The position numbers and the translations under genes are program-made. Source: JBQCDV01 sp051960855 (lineage in GTDB: Bacteria; Actinomycetota; Actinomycetes; JAJZTN01). From it: a stretch of 28,973 nucleotides of DNA. The DNA lies in contig JBQCDV010000103.1 in assembly GCA_051960855.1 (NCBI GenBank), forward strand, positions 1 to 28,973, in the 5' to 3' direction. The notes under the pieces are model-generated. The model saw only the letters and a list, made by a program, of their open reading frames with translations, was not told the origin of the DNA and ran no database searches. Shown in pieces: positions 1 through 7,296 of this stretch (its first letter is position 1; every line of letters starts with the position of its first letter).

Positions 1-336
1 GGCCGTGCAGAGCGGTAGCCATTGCGTCCTCGTCGCTGATGGTGCCACGCAGGAGGTACGGCTGGCTATACCCCGCGCGGACCGTTTTCAACGTCACCGA
101 AGGGGGCGTACATATCAGGAAACATGCCGATACAACCTGTTACCGACCCTCACTCCACGTCGCCCCGCGCCTGCTCGGCGTCGCGCACATCCCTGCTGTG
201 CAACAGGTTCGACCCGGTTCCGCACCTGCCCCTTTTGCTGCGCATTTGCGTCGGGAGCAGTTATGCGTCGGGAATTCTCACACGCCTGCGAGTCTTTCCT
301 CGGAGCAGTTTCTATTGTCGTGAGAGGTGAGCGATC
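1..336. other. Upstream stretch with no confident gene
   Basis: No recognisable protein is encoded here. One forward frame (39-323) is open and its first third reads like a plausible protein tail (YGWLYPARTVFNV), but nothing identifies it and the rest is arginine/proline-rich, so it may be the end of a truncated upstream gene or a chance frame. Short direct repeats lie near the end: GCGTCGGGA occurs twice (about 247-255 and 264-272) and GGAGCAGTT occurs twice (253-261 and 301-309). They may belong to the control region of the gene at 337. Confidence 0.3.
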
Positions 337-1077
337 GTGACGCAGAGCAGCGCGCTCGCCGCGCCGTTCGGGATCTACTACGGGTGGCCCAGTGCGGTCA
401 ATGGGGCCGGCGGCGATCCTGTCGCTGCCGTAAGCGCCTTCCTTGCGTCGGGCTACCCGCTCGTCGTGCTCGGCGCCGACAACGCGCTCCCCTCGGGAGA
501 TCCCCACGCACCGGCGATCATCGCGGGCCTGCGCGACGGCGGCGTGACCGTGTACGGCTACGTCGCGGTCGCCGCTCACAGCATCGCTCCCGTCCTCTCG
601 CTGAGCGACATCGACCGAATGCTCCGGGCGTGGTCGGCATTGGGCGCCTCCGGTGTCCTGCTCGACTGTGCCGGCTACGACTTCGGCGTCACCCGTGAAC
701 GGTTCCGGGCTGTCATCGCCCTCGTCCGCGCCCACGGTCTGCGGCCGCTCGTGAACGCCTGGCGACCGGCGGATGTGCTGGGCGGTGCTACTCCCCTGCG
801 CGAGGGTGACGGCTACCTCGGAGAGAACACGGTGCTCAGCCGCGGAGTGTGGCAGGAGCCAGCCGCCTACGAGGCGAAGCTGGCATCGATGCTCTTCTTC
901 AAGCGGGCGCTGGGAATCGAGCTGTTCGAGGTGGCGACGACCGACAGCGTCGAGGGCCGGGGCGAGATGGCGGAGCGGCTACGGCGCACCCTTGAGCCCT
1001 ACGAAGTTGACCACGTCCACCTCACCGACCCGATGTACAGCTCGACCACGAACCTCCTGCTGCCACCGCCCGCCTGA
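337..1077 (+). CDS. Glycosidase-like TIM-barrel protein (GH114-like hypothetical)
   Basis: This is a 246-residue soluble protein with no signal peptide. It starts at GTG 337, preceded by a purine-rich AGAGGTGAG about 5 bases upstream. The opening FGIYYGWPSAVNG followed by beta-strand/turn signatures (LVVLGAD, VYGYVAV, GVLLDCAGYDFGVTRERF, LVNAWRPADV) resembles endo-alpha-1,4-polygalactosaminidase/GH114-like barrels, where an Asp-rich 'LDxAGYDF' strand end and later acidic residues line the active site. Family assignment rests on recalled motif resemblance, not on a search. It could hydrolyse a cell-surface polysaccharide or be a structural barrel from a phage-like context. It stands alone, next to the recombinase-bounded island, and no operon partner is obvious except a tiny frame just downstream. 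Confidence 0.6.
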   Translation: MTQSSALAAPFGIYYGWPSAVNGAGGDPVAAVSAFLASGYPLVVLGADNALPSGDPHAPAIIAGLRDGGVTVYGYVAVAAHSIAPVLSLSDIDRMLRAWSALGASGVLLDCAGYDFGVTRERFRAVIALVRAHGLRPLVNAWRPADVLGGATPLREGDGYLGENTVLSRGVWQEPAAYEAKLASMLFFKRALGIELFEVATTDSVEGRGEMAERLRRTLEPYEVDHVHLTDPMYSSTTNLLLPPPA

Positions 1078-1139
1078 CCGCCGTGCTTGCCAAGGCACCA
1101 GTGCCTCGCACCTCACCACCCCGGCGCTCGCCCGCTCCG

Positions 1140-1253
1140 ATGTCGGCCTGGCTGCAACCGGAGCGACTGAGGGCCCTCGGGATCACGGACGCCCAACAGG
1201 CGGTCGCATTGGACAAGCTCCTCGCCCTGCTCGCGAGCAAGCTCCCTCGCTGA
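1140..1253 (+). CDS. Possible 37-aa small protein
   Basis: A short forward frame begins at ATG 1140 and ends at TGA 1251-1253. An in-frame GTG at 1083, directly after the stop of the preceding gene, would lengthen it to 56 aa. The C-terminal half (ALDKLLALLASKL) would form an amphipathic leucine-rich helix, which looks more protein-like than chance. No family is recognised, and there is no strong ribosome-binding site before ATG 1140. It could be a coupled small partner of the TIM-barrel gene, a fragment, or noise. Confidence 0.25.
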   Translation: MSAWLQPERLRALGITDAQQAVALDKLLALLASKLPR

Positions 1254-1277
1254 CCTGCCCCGAGCCAACAGCAGTCG

Positions 1278-2228
1278 CTAATTCGCTTCCACGTCGCCCT
1301 GCTCGGCCTCCATCGCTTCGGAGACCGCCGCCGCCAGGGCATGGTTTCCGTGCCGGTCCAGGTTTTGCCGGGCCCGGTCGTACCGCGTGGTCGTCGACGG
1401 ATTGGCATGCCGCGCCGCGATCTGCACGTCGCGCAGCGGGACACCGGCGTCGAGCATGCACGTGACGTACGCATGGCGCAGGACGTGGGGGTGGACGTGC
1501 TTGTCGATGCCGGCCGCTCGCGCCACCCGCTTGACCACCCGGTCGGCAGACCGTCGGTCGAAGGGACGCCCGTTGCGGCGCAGACACAGCACGCCCGAGC
1601 GACGTTGCCCGCGGGCGGCGTCGAGCACCGCGGCGACCGACGGCGGGATCGGAGCCGTCGCGGGCTTGCCGCCCTTTCCCACGAGCCGCAGCACGCGGTG
1701 CCCGCGCTCGATGTCGCCGATGTCCTCAACCCTCACGTTGCATGCCTCCGACACCCGCAGCCCCATCAGCGCCATCAGCCAGATCAACGCGGCCTCGCTG
1801 GACGTGCCCTCATCCCGCGCCTGGACGACCAGTGCGACCACCTCGTCCTTGTCGAGACCGAGCGTGCGCATCTCGTCGTAGTACAGCCGCGGCAGCCGCA
1901 CGTATTCCGCGGGGCTGGCAGCGAGGTGCCCGTCGATGACGAGCATCCGGTAGAACGCCCGCAGCGTCGTCAGCCGCCGGTGCACGCTCTTCGCGGCGTT
2001 GTTGCGTTCCTGCTCCAGATGCACCGCGAACAGCTCAATGTGCTGTCGGTGCGCAGTCAGCGGCTCGATCCCCTGCCGCTGGCAGTAGTCGAACCACAGG
2101 CGCAGGTCCAGCGCATACGCCTCCCTCGTGCGCGGCCCATAGCGACTGAGGAACGCCGCAGCGGACAGCGCGGCCGCGGAGAACGCCTGAGCTCCCGGTC
2201 GGCTGAGGTCCCCGCGAGGCTCATGCAC
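1278..2228 (-). CDS. Tyrosine recombinase/integrase, copy 1
   Basis: This is a site-specific tyrosine recombinase of 316 aa when started at GTG 2228 (GGAGAG just upstream). That start aligns with the second copy at 8373-9287, although the frame is open further upstream. The N-terminal SAM-like core-binding domain (about residues 20-110) is followed by the catalytic domain, with all expected residues visible: R158 in MGLRVSEA, K185 in GKGGK, H248 and R251 in HPHVLRH, H274 in ARHANPST and nucleophile Y283 in TTRYDRA. It should therefore be catalytically competent. It forms the left boundary of the island. No excisionase-like gene is adjacent. Its first 40 or so codons recur as a remnant at 3914-4029. 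Confidence 0.9.
   Translation of the reverse strand: MHEPRGDLSRPGAQAFSAAALSAAAFLSRYGPRTREAYALDLRLWFDYCQRQGIEPLTAHRQHIELFAVHLEQERNNAAKSVHRRLTTLRAFYRMLVIDGHLAASPAEYVRLPRLYYDEMRTLGLDKDEVVALVVQARDEGTSSEAALIWLMALMGLRVSEACNVRVEDIGDIERGHRVLRLVGKGGKPATAPIPPSVAAVLDAARGQRRSGVLCLRRNGRPFDRRSADRVVKRVARAAGIDKHVHPHVLRHAYVTCMLDAGVPLRDVQIAARHANPSTTTRYDRARQNLDRHGNHALAAAVSEAMEAEQGDVEAN
2080..2195 (-). repeat. Direct repeat A (inside integrase copy 1)
   Basis: This 116-bp stretch near the 5' end of the recombinase gene is repeated at 3914-4029 in the same orientation with only two mismatches. The period is 1834 bp. Identity stops abruptly on both sides. Confidence 0.95.
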
Positions 2229-2565
2229 TCCGCACTCTCCATCCCGGCCGCGACTGTCCCGGCCCCCATCACGCCCAATGGCCGCCTCCCGACGGGAGAC
2301 TTCACAGACGGTTCTACGCAGCCAGCAGCGCGGGATCGAGGCCGAGGACGTCGCCTGTGCATACGGATCGCCGACGGGCGGCGCGGTGGGCAACGGAGCG
2401 AGCGGCGGTCGGTCACCACACTTCCTCGCCGCGGCGCGCTCGCTCAATCCACTCCGCGCGCTCCGCACGCAACCTGCTCAGGCGCCGGCAGCCCGGTCCC
2501 GTTTCGGGAGCCTAGGGATGCCCGAATCGGTAGTGTAGACCGTCCCGGAACGGTAGCGTAGCGGC
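2229..2565. other. Intergenic region between integrase and ATPase genes
   Basis: No supported gene is present between the divergently oriented recombinase and DUF4143 ATPase genes. The integrase frame remains open through most of it, but the paralogue's start argues against its being translated. The last 40 bases carry the repeated promoter-like signals of the ATPase gene. Confidence 0.5.
2528..2561 (+). promoter_or_regulatory. Repeated promoter/operator element before DUF4143 gene
   Basis: An 11-bp unit CGGTAGTGTAG (2528-2538) recurs as CGGTAGCGTAG (2551-2561), 23 bp on. Between and overlapping them is an inverted repeat ACCGT-N6-ACGGT (2539-2554). TAGCGT at 2554-2559 lies 6 bases before GTG 2566, the spacing expected of a leaderless actinobacterial promoter -10 element. 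The palindrome overlapping it would suit autorepression. Promoter and operator roles are inferred. Confidence 0.45.
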
Positions 2566-3858
2566 GTGGCCACGAACATTCGTCCGCTCGCCGGGTACGT
2601 CCGGCGCATCGTCGATGACGAGCTCGATGAGCTGCTGCCCGGAGTGGCAGCCATCAGCCTCGAGGGTCCCAAGGGTGTCGGCAAGACTGCGACGGCGCAG
2701 GCTCGAGCTGCGGCGATCCACCGCCTCGACCTCCCCGGGGAGCGCCAGGTCATCGCCGCCGACCCTGCGCGCCTCCTGACCGGCCCAGAGCCGATTCTCA
2801 TCGACGAATGGCAGTCGCACCCACCCAGCTGGGACCTCGTGCGCCGCGCCGTCGACGAGCGTCCCTCCCCCGGACGGTTCATCCTCACAGGGTCAGCCTC
2901 GCCCATGGGTTCTCCTACACACTCGGGGGCAGGACGCATCCTGCCTGTCCGCATGCGGCCCCTTGCCCTGGCCGAGCGCGGGATCGCCAGCTCCGTAAGC
3001 CTTGCTGGTCTGCTGTCAGGTCCCCGGGCAGACATCGTCGGGAGCACGTCGATGGCTCTCAGTGACTATGTCGACGAGATCCTGGGCAGCGGCTTCCCGG
3101 CGCTACGGGGGCTTCCACCGCGAGCGCTTCGTGCCCAGCTCGACGGATACCTGCAGCGCGTTATCGACCGCGAGTTTCCCGAACAAGGGATGACAGTCAG
3201 GCGCTCGGACACCCTGCGGGCATGGATGCGGGCTTACGCAGCAGCAACGTCAACAACGGCGAGCTTCGAGATCATCCGCGACGCCGCGACTCCCGGCGTT
3301 GGGGACAAGCCTGCGAAGACGACAACAATGCCCTGGCGCGACATCCTCAGCCGGCTCTGGCTCCTCGACCCGGTCCCCGCGTGGCTGCCGACGAACAGCC
3401 GGTTCAAGGAACTGGGCTCGGCCGAAAAACATCACCTCGCAGACCCAGCCCTGACCGCCCGTCTGCTGAACGCGACCAGGGACGGACTTTTGACCGGGGC
3501 CTCGCCCGGCCCAGCTGTCCCACGGGATGGGACGCTGCTCGGCGCCCTGTTCGAGAGCCTCGTCGCGCTCAATCTGCGTGTCTATGCCCAGGCAGCCGAG
3601 GCAGAGGTCAGGCACCTGCGCACCTTCCGCGGCGAGCATGAGATCGACTTCATCGTGACCGGACGCGACGGCGCGGTGGTCGCCATCGAGGTGAAGCTGT
3701 CGGCGACCGTCGAGGATGCGGACACCGCTCACCTGAGGTGGCTGGCCGGCGTCCTGGGCGATGACCTCCGTGACTCCGTCCTCGTCACGACAGGCGGGCA
3801 GGCCTACCGGCGCGCCGACGGCGTCGCTGTGGTGCCAGCCGCGCTGTTGGGACCATGA
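2566..3858 (+). CDS. DUF4143-family ATP-binding protein
   Basis: This 430-aa protein is the size usual for AAA-type ATPases with a C-terminal DUF4143 domain. Walker A (GPKGVGKTAT) is at residues 34-43, Walker B (PILIDEWQ) at 76-83 and a sensor-like strand (ILTGSASP) at 106-113. The C-terminal region contains EIDFIV, then IEVKLS about 15 residues later (near residue 375). This D-x(14)-E-x-K spacing resembles a PD-(D/E)xK nuclease fold. Such proteins are widespread in mobile and defence-rich regions, but their biochemical role is not settled. GTG 2566 is chosen because a leaderless-type promoter ends 6 bases before it. It is a single-gene cassette lying between two direct copies of the integrase 5' end, so it probably moved as a unit. 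Confidence 0.85.
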   Translation: MATNIRPLAGYVRRIVDDELDELLPGVAAISLEGPKGVGKTATAQARAAAIHRLDLPGERQVIAADPARLLTGPEPILIDEWQSHPPSWDLVRRAVDERPSPGRFILTGSASPMGSPTHSGAGRILPVRMRPLALAERGIASSVSLAGLLSGPRADIVGSTSMALSDYVDEILGSGFPALRGLPPRALRAQLDGYLQRVIDREFPEQGMTVRRSDTLRAWMRAYAAATSTTASFEIIRDAATPGVGDKPAKTTTMPWRDILSRLWLLDPVPAWLPTNSRFKELGSAEKHHLADPALTARLLNATRDGLLTGASPGPAVPRDGTLLGALFESLVALNLRVYAQAAEAEVRHLRTFRGEHEIDFIVTGRDGAVVAIEVKLSATVEDADTAHLRWLAGVLGDDLRDSVLVTTGGQAYRRADGVAVVPAALLGP

Positions 3859-3913
3859 CCACTTCGTGAGGTCACGTCGGACACAGGAATGCCTTGGTGA
3901 CCAGCGCAGCAGA

Positions 3914-4029
3914 TGGCAGTAGTCGAACCACAGGCGCAGGTCCAGCGCATACGCCTCCCTCGTGCCCGGCCCATAGCGACTGAGGAACGCCGCAGTGGAC
4001 AGCGCGGCCGCGGAGAACGCCTGAGCTCC
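3914..4029 (-). pseudogene. Integrase 5'-end remnant (direct repeat B)
   Basis: This is a 116-bp fragment, 114 of 116 bases identical to 2080-2195, encoding on the minus strand the recombinase segment from the AFSAAALS helix to WFDYC. The two changes both alter the protein (Ala to Thr, Arg to Gly). No start codon, catalytic domain or continuation is present, so it is non-functional. It lies 55 bp after the ATPase stop and about 50 bp before the nucleotidyltransferase start, marking a recombination junction. Confidence 0.9.
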
Positions 4030-4068
4030 GGCTCGAGCACGGGAGCCCCACTTCCCTTTGATGGGAGG

Positions 4069-4074
4069 TATCTT
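4069..4074 (+). promoter_or_regulatory. Putative leaderless -10 element for nucleotidyltransferase
   Basis: TATCTT ends 6 bases before ATG 4081, the usual distance for leaderless transcripts in high-GC actinobacteria. No convincing -35 box is visible. Confidence 0.35.
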
Positions 4075-4080
4075 CCAGTT

Positions 4081-4574
4081 ATGCGTAGCGAAGCTCCGGC
4101 CCTGCTGCCGGTCTTCCGATCACAGCACCAGGCTGAGCTGCTGACGTGGCTCTACCTGCACCCCGCCGCTCGCTGGGGCGGAACCGCCTCATCCGCGCGA
4201 ACACTGCCCACCCCGCTGCTGAGGCACTGACGCGTCTGTTGCAAGTCACCTTTGGGCCGAGAGCCGTGATCGCCGAGGAGTTCGCAGTACCGGGCGCTCG
4301 GCAGGTCATCATTTTCGGGTCTTGGGCAGCTCGATACGCCGGGCAGGCGGGGCCGCCTCCCCACGACATCGACGTGCTGGTTATTGGGCAGGTCGACCGA
4401 GCGGACCTGTACGACGCCGCCGACCGAGCTTCCGCGCGGCTGGGCGCGGAAGTCAATGTGGTGCTCAGGTCCGAGGAGCAGTGGCGCGACCGGTCCGACC
4501 CCCTTCTCGTCCAGATCGACGCCCGCCCTCACGAGGTCCTGCACGAATCCCGGCCCACTGAGGACCACGCGTGA
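4081..4574 (+). pseudogene. MNT-type nucleotidyltransferase antitoxin, internally deleted and frameshifted
   Basis: The gene starts at ATG 4081 in one frame (LLPVFRSQHQAELLTWLYLHP, the usual opening of a winged-helix plus nucleotidyltransferase protein), which stops after about 49 codons. The rest reads in another frame from about 4170 to TGA 4572-4574. It contains SLGRNRLIRAN, the helix leading to the catalytic domain, then GSWAARYAG and PPHDIDVLVIG, the GS/DxD signature that binds Mg and NTP. Family members of about 200 aa carry a recognition helix and wing between these parts. Here roughly 35 codons appear to be gone, with a net frame change near 4160-4175. A GTG at 4146 could still give a 142-aa protein with only the catalytic domain. 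In MNT/HEPN pairs the nucleotidyltransferase neutralises the HEPN partner, which follows directly. The size of the deletion is judged from recalled family members. Confidence 0.75.
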
Positions 4575-4578
4575 CACG

Positions 4579-4890
4579 GTGCTCGCACGGGCAAGCCGAG
4601 GTGGAGGCCCTTACGACGCCGCCCGTCAAGCACTCACCGCGCTCCTCGCTCAACAGGGTCTGCGACCGACCACGAGGGGCGGGCACTACGTGGTCGAGCA
4701 GGCTGTGCGGGCGCAGTTCGGGTCCGGTTTCCGCCAATTCGGCGCGTTGAGGCGCCGGCGCAACGAGCTCGAGTACCCCCAGCGAGCCGACGACGAGGCG
4801 AACGAAGTCGAGGCGGCGACGGCCGTTGCGAACGCACGAGAGATCCTGATCGCCGCCGAACGTCTCCTGAGCCAGCTGGGCCTGTTCTAG
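4579..4890 (+). CDS. Short HEPN-domain protein (toxin partner, possibly truncated inside)
   Basis: This 103-aa protein starts at GTG 4579, four bases after the nucleotidyltransferase stop. The core PYDAARQALTALLAQQGLRPT, GGHYVVEQAVRAQF and RRRRNELEYP matches SAV_6107-like HEPN proteins, in which the Arg/Asn-rich segment forms the putative RNase or modification site. From memory, relatives have about 40-50 further residues (two N-terminal helices) before the YDAARxAL helix. Here that helix follows immediately after a Gly-rich stretch (SRGGGP), suggesting an in-frame internal deletion. The order antitoxin-toxin and the tight spacing support a shared transcript. Whether it is active is uncertain, since the N-terminal helices help build the dimer. 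Confidence 0.65.
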   Translation: MLARASRGGGPYDAARQALTALLAQQGLRPTTRGGHYVVEQAVRAQFGSGFRQFGALRRRRNELEYPQRADDEANEVEAATAVANAREILIAAERLLSQLGLF

Positions 4891-5173
4891 AGGCTGAACG
4901 AAGGCGACGGCTCGTGGCGTTCCCGAGGTGGATGGCCGTTGCCCAGGGACAGAGCCAGTGACCCTAGGTGCCCCTAGGCAGGGCCTCAGGTCGGTTCTCA
5001 GGTCCTGAAGGACCACAAAATCGCTCCCCCCACCGACCACATTCCATCAACAGTTGATAGGCACTAAAGCGACATTTCGCTCAATAAGCTCTCGCGAGAC
5101 GGCGCACGGTGACTCTTGCCTCACGAGCGGTCACGAGATCTCCGGTCGCACTCGGTGCGTTGCTCGCCACTCC
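4891..5173. other. Non-coding stretch upstream of secreted-protein gene
   Basis: No gene is seen. A small hairpin, GGTCC-TGAA-GGACC, lies near 5000-5013, and a short palindromic pair CCTAGGTGCCCCTAGG lies at 4963-4978. Base composition drops in GC from about 5030 onward, consistent with a promoter region for the next gene. Confidence 0.4.
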
Positions 5174-5202
5174 TTTACATGCACCCTCTGCGTTGGTCTA
5201 AT
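5174..5202 (+). promoter_or_regulatory. Sigma-70-like promoter for choice-of-anchor C gene
   Basis: TTTACA (5174-5179) and TCTAAT (5197-5202) each match 5 of 6 consensus bases and are separated by exactly 17 bp. Transcription would start near 5209, giving a leader of about 60 nt before TTG 5271. Confidence 0.65.
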
Positions 5203-5270
5203 CCTGCATGGGACACGTCCCTGCAGCTCCTCACTCGGCGCTGCATCACTACTTAACGGGAGGAATTGCT

Positions 5271-6005
5271 TTGAAGGGCAATAGCAAGCGCAAGTTCAGT
5301 GCGCTAGGAAAGGCCGCAGCCATCGGGTCGGCGCTGTTGGCACTGCCGCTCGCTTCGGCGCATGCGGCCGACGGACTTGTCAACAACGGAGGTTTTGTAA
5401 ATCTGGACGTAACCGGAACCTTCACAACCTACGCCGCCCCACAGGCTGTGGGGGGTTGGACCATCGGCGGCGACAGTATCGACTGGATACACACCTACTG
5501 GAACTCGGCCGACGCAGATGGCTACAGCATCGATCTGAGCGGCAACGGAGCGGGTTCAATGAGTCAGCCGCTCCAGACCGTCGCCGGTCAGACTTACTTT
5601 GTGCAGTTCTCGATGTCCGGAAACCCGGATGGCGACGACGGCGACAGGAGCCTCCTGGTCTCAGCGACTGGAGCCGCTGGTCAGACGTACACTATGAGTC
5701 GTGACCAATACGCTCCGACTGGCCTTTCGAGTCCGACCACGCGCGCCATCGCTTGGTCTGACAAGGGCTACACCTTTGTTGCCACAGGCCAGGCGACAAC
5801 CCTCACGTTCACAAGCCTGAACAACAGCGCCTACGGGCCTGCTCTCGACAATGTTCGAGTCACGGCGGTGGCATCGCCCGGCGCGGCTTGCAAGAACGGC
5901 GGCTGGTCAACCTTGATGAATCCGGAAACAGGGGCATCGTACAAGAATCAGGGTCAGTGCGTGAGTCACTTTGCGACCAGCGGTGATACGCCGGTCGGCC
6001 CATGA
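5271..6005 (+). CDS. Secreted choice-of-anchor C / DUF642-like protein
   Basis: This protein is 244 aa from TTG 5271, chosen because GGGAGG (5258-5263) sits 7 bases upstream and the next residues form a standard signal peptide: basic KGNSKRK, hydrophobic AAAIGSALLALPLA, cleavage near SAHAADG. The mature part is a beta-sandwich of the choice-of-anchor C/DUF642 type, a carbohydrate-binding-like fold: GWTIGGDSIDWI, YSIDLSGNGAGS, LQTVAGQTYFVQF, LSGNPDG-like and LTFTSLNNSAYGPALDNVRV are its hallmark strands. The last 40 residues carry CKNGGW and KNQGQCVSHF, a two-cysteine tail that recurs on actinobacterial exported proteins. There is no LPxTG motif or membrane anchor, so it is probably released or wall-bound. 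It is monocistronic, with its own promoter and a strong terminator, and sits as cargo between toxin-antitoxin modules. Confidence 0.85.
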   Translation: MKGNSKRKFSALGKAAAIGSALLALPLASAHAADGLVNNGGFVNLDVTGTFTTYAAPQAVGGWTIGGDSIDWIHTYWNSADADGYSIDLSGNGAGSMSQPLQTVAGQTYFVQFSMSGNPDGDDGDRSLLVSATGAAGQTYTMSRDQYAPTGLSSPTTRAIAWSDKGYTFVATGQATTLTFTSLNNSAYGPALDNVRVTAVASPGAACKNGGWSTLMNPETGASYKNQGQCVSHFATSGDTPVGP

Positions 6006-6037
6006 GAGATTAGAACACCAGCGGGTTTAGGTGAGAG

Positions 6038-6072
6038 GATGGGGGCCCCGGCCAGTGGCCGGTGCCCCCATC
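6038..6072 (+). terminator. Strong hairpin terminator
   Basis: The arms GATGGGGGC/GCCCCCATC and CCGGCC/GGCCGG are separated by a single C-T mismatch, around a 3-nt AGT loop: 15 paired positions in all. It lies 32 bp after the secreted-protein stop. A T-rich tail is weak (TGCTTTC), as often in high-GC actinobacteria. Confidence 0.8.
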
Positions 6073-6564
6073 TGCTTTCGCACTCTCACAATTCCGGGCC
6101 CTTCGCGCTCCGGAACCGCGGTACGGATCTCACAACTCGGGACGGTCCCGCGGCCCAGGGCATCCTAGCGGTATCTGACTTCGAGTCATCCTGCTGGTTC
6201 GTCGCTTCCTTGCCCAAGCCCATGCCCCGCGCCACCCGGCATCTGGTGTCTGTGACAGCCGATGAAACAGGGGACCTAGGCTCCCCTATCGGCTAGTTCA
6301 GCGGCCGCGACGGCTCGCCGAGGCGATGAGCACGCGACGCCGATTCGGGCCCGGCTCCTTGCCGCACTGACGCATAACGCACTGATGATGCACCGCGTCA
6401 CGAACTCGCGACGCTCCTGCGAGAGGACGCCGAGGTAGAGCTGGGCAGTTCGCGGCGGTCTGATTTCAGCGCGGCACAGACGCCGCTGTCGCCTGTTCAG
6501 CCATCTTGCTGGCACGACTGGCAGCATCGCGTATCGACATGTTGCCTCCTGCGGCACGTCCGCG
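6073..6564. other. Long non-coding stretch with a structured palindrome
   Basis: About 490 bp contain no supported gene. Open frames here are short and lack start signals. The main visible structure is the compound hairpin at 6257-6294, described separately. Confidence 0.45.
6257..6294. other. Compound hairpin of unknown role
   Basis: AGCCGAT (6257-6263) pairs exactly with ATCGGCT (6288-6294). Inside it GGGGA (6270-6274) pairs with TCCCC (6282-6286) around loop CCTAGGC, leaving an asymmetric bulge GAAACA. No gene ends just before it, so it is not an obvious terminator. It could be a recombinase or protein site or part of a small RNA. Confidence 0.4.
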
Positions 6565-6584
6565 TAGCCTTGTGCACTGGGAGG
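6565..6584 (+). promoter_or_regulatory. -10-like element and ribosome-binding site of AbiEi gene
   Basis: TAGCCT (6565-6570) resembles an actinobacterial -10 box. GGGAGG (6579-6584) is a good Shine-Dalgarno sequence 7 bases before GTG 6592 and decides the start. Confidence 0.4.
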
Positions 6585-6591
6585 TGGCCAC

Positions 6592-7296
6592 GTGAGCACC
6601 ACGATGCAAGCGCGCGGGCAGAGGGCACACGCTCGTGACCGGATCCTGCGCAGCTCAGAGCGGATGTGGCGCCCAGAGGACCTCACCGGGCCTCGCTCCA
6701 CCGTTCAACACCTGCTGACGGAGCTGACGCGCGCTGGCGAGCTCCGCCGAGTCCGCAAGGGGCTGTACTGGCGCGGCCGCAAGACGCCGCTTGGCATGAG
6801 CCCGCCACCGGAAGGGGTCGTGATCTCGGAGTTGGCTCCCGGTAGCGGTGTTGGCCCCACCGGGCTGTCGGCCGCGAACATGCTCCGCGTTTCCACCCAG
6901 ATTCCACGTACGGCCCAGATCGCCGTGCCCGGCCGCGCTCCACGCCACCCTGAGCGGGTGACTTTCGTGTCGCGGACCGCGCGACATGGGCGACGGACTG
7001 CCCGGCTGACAGCGGTCGAGGTAGCACTGCTGGAGACCCTCGAAGGGTGGACTCGAGTCATTGAAGTGCCCCTTCCCGAAGCCTGGAGGACGCTGCGCGA
7101 GACCGTCGCCCATCACCCCGGCGTCCGACCGGGGAAACTCGCCCGGGCAGCCCGCACCGAGCCCGCCCCCGTGCGCGTGCGCCTGGCTGATCTCCTTACC
7201 TCCGCGGGATTCCCCGAACTCGCGCGGGCCGTACCAGCCGCCGACCCCCGGACAGAGAAGGCCGTCCGACGCGACATTCCCCCGACAAGCCCGTGA
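6592..7296 (+). CDS. AbiEi-like antitoxin (type IV toxin-antitoxin)
   Basis: This 234-aa protein is encoded directly before an AbiEii-type nucleotidyltransferase. Residues about 13-65 form a winged helix (ARDRILRSSERMWRPEDL, TVQHLLTELTRAGELRRVRKGLYWRG), the arrangement of AbiEi/DUF6088-like antitoxins, where the wHTH binds its own promoter. The middle (AANMLRVSTQIPRTAQIAVPGRAP, VTFVSRTAR) and C-terminal helical part (LTAVEVALLETLEGW) match the AbiEi antitoxin core. The family neutralises the AbiEii nucleotidyltransferase without a stable complex (type IV). The stop overlaps the toxin start by 4 bp (GTGA, 7293-7296), implying coupled translation. The assignment rests on fold-like motifs and on context. 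Confidence 0.8.
   Translation: MSTTMQARGQRAHARDRILRSSERMWRPEDLTGPRSTVQHLLTELTRAGELRRVRKGLYWRGRKTPLGMSPPPEGVVISELAPGSGVGPTGLSAANMLRVSTQIPRTAQIAVPGRAPRHPERVTFVSRTARHGRRTARLTAVEVALLETLEGWTRVIEVPLPEAWRTLRETVAHHPGVRPGKLARAARTEPAPVRVRLADLLTSAGFPELARAVPAADPRTEKAVRRDIPPTSP

Noticed and set aside
2229..2468. N-terminal extension of integrase copy 1 up to 2468
   Set aside because: The paralogue begins at the position matching GTG 2228; the extension is arginine/proline-rich and unlike any recombinase domain.
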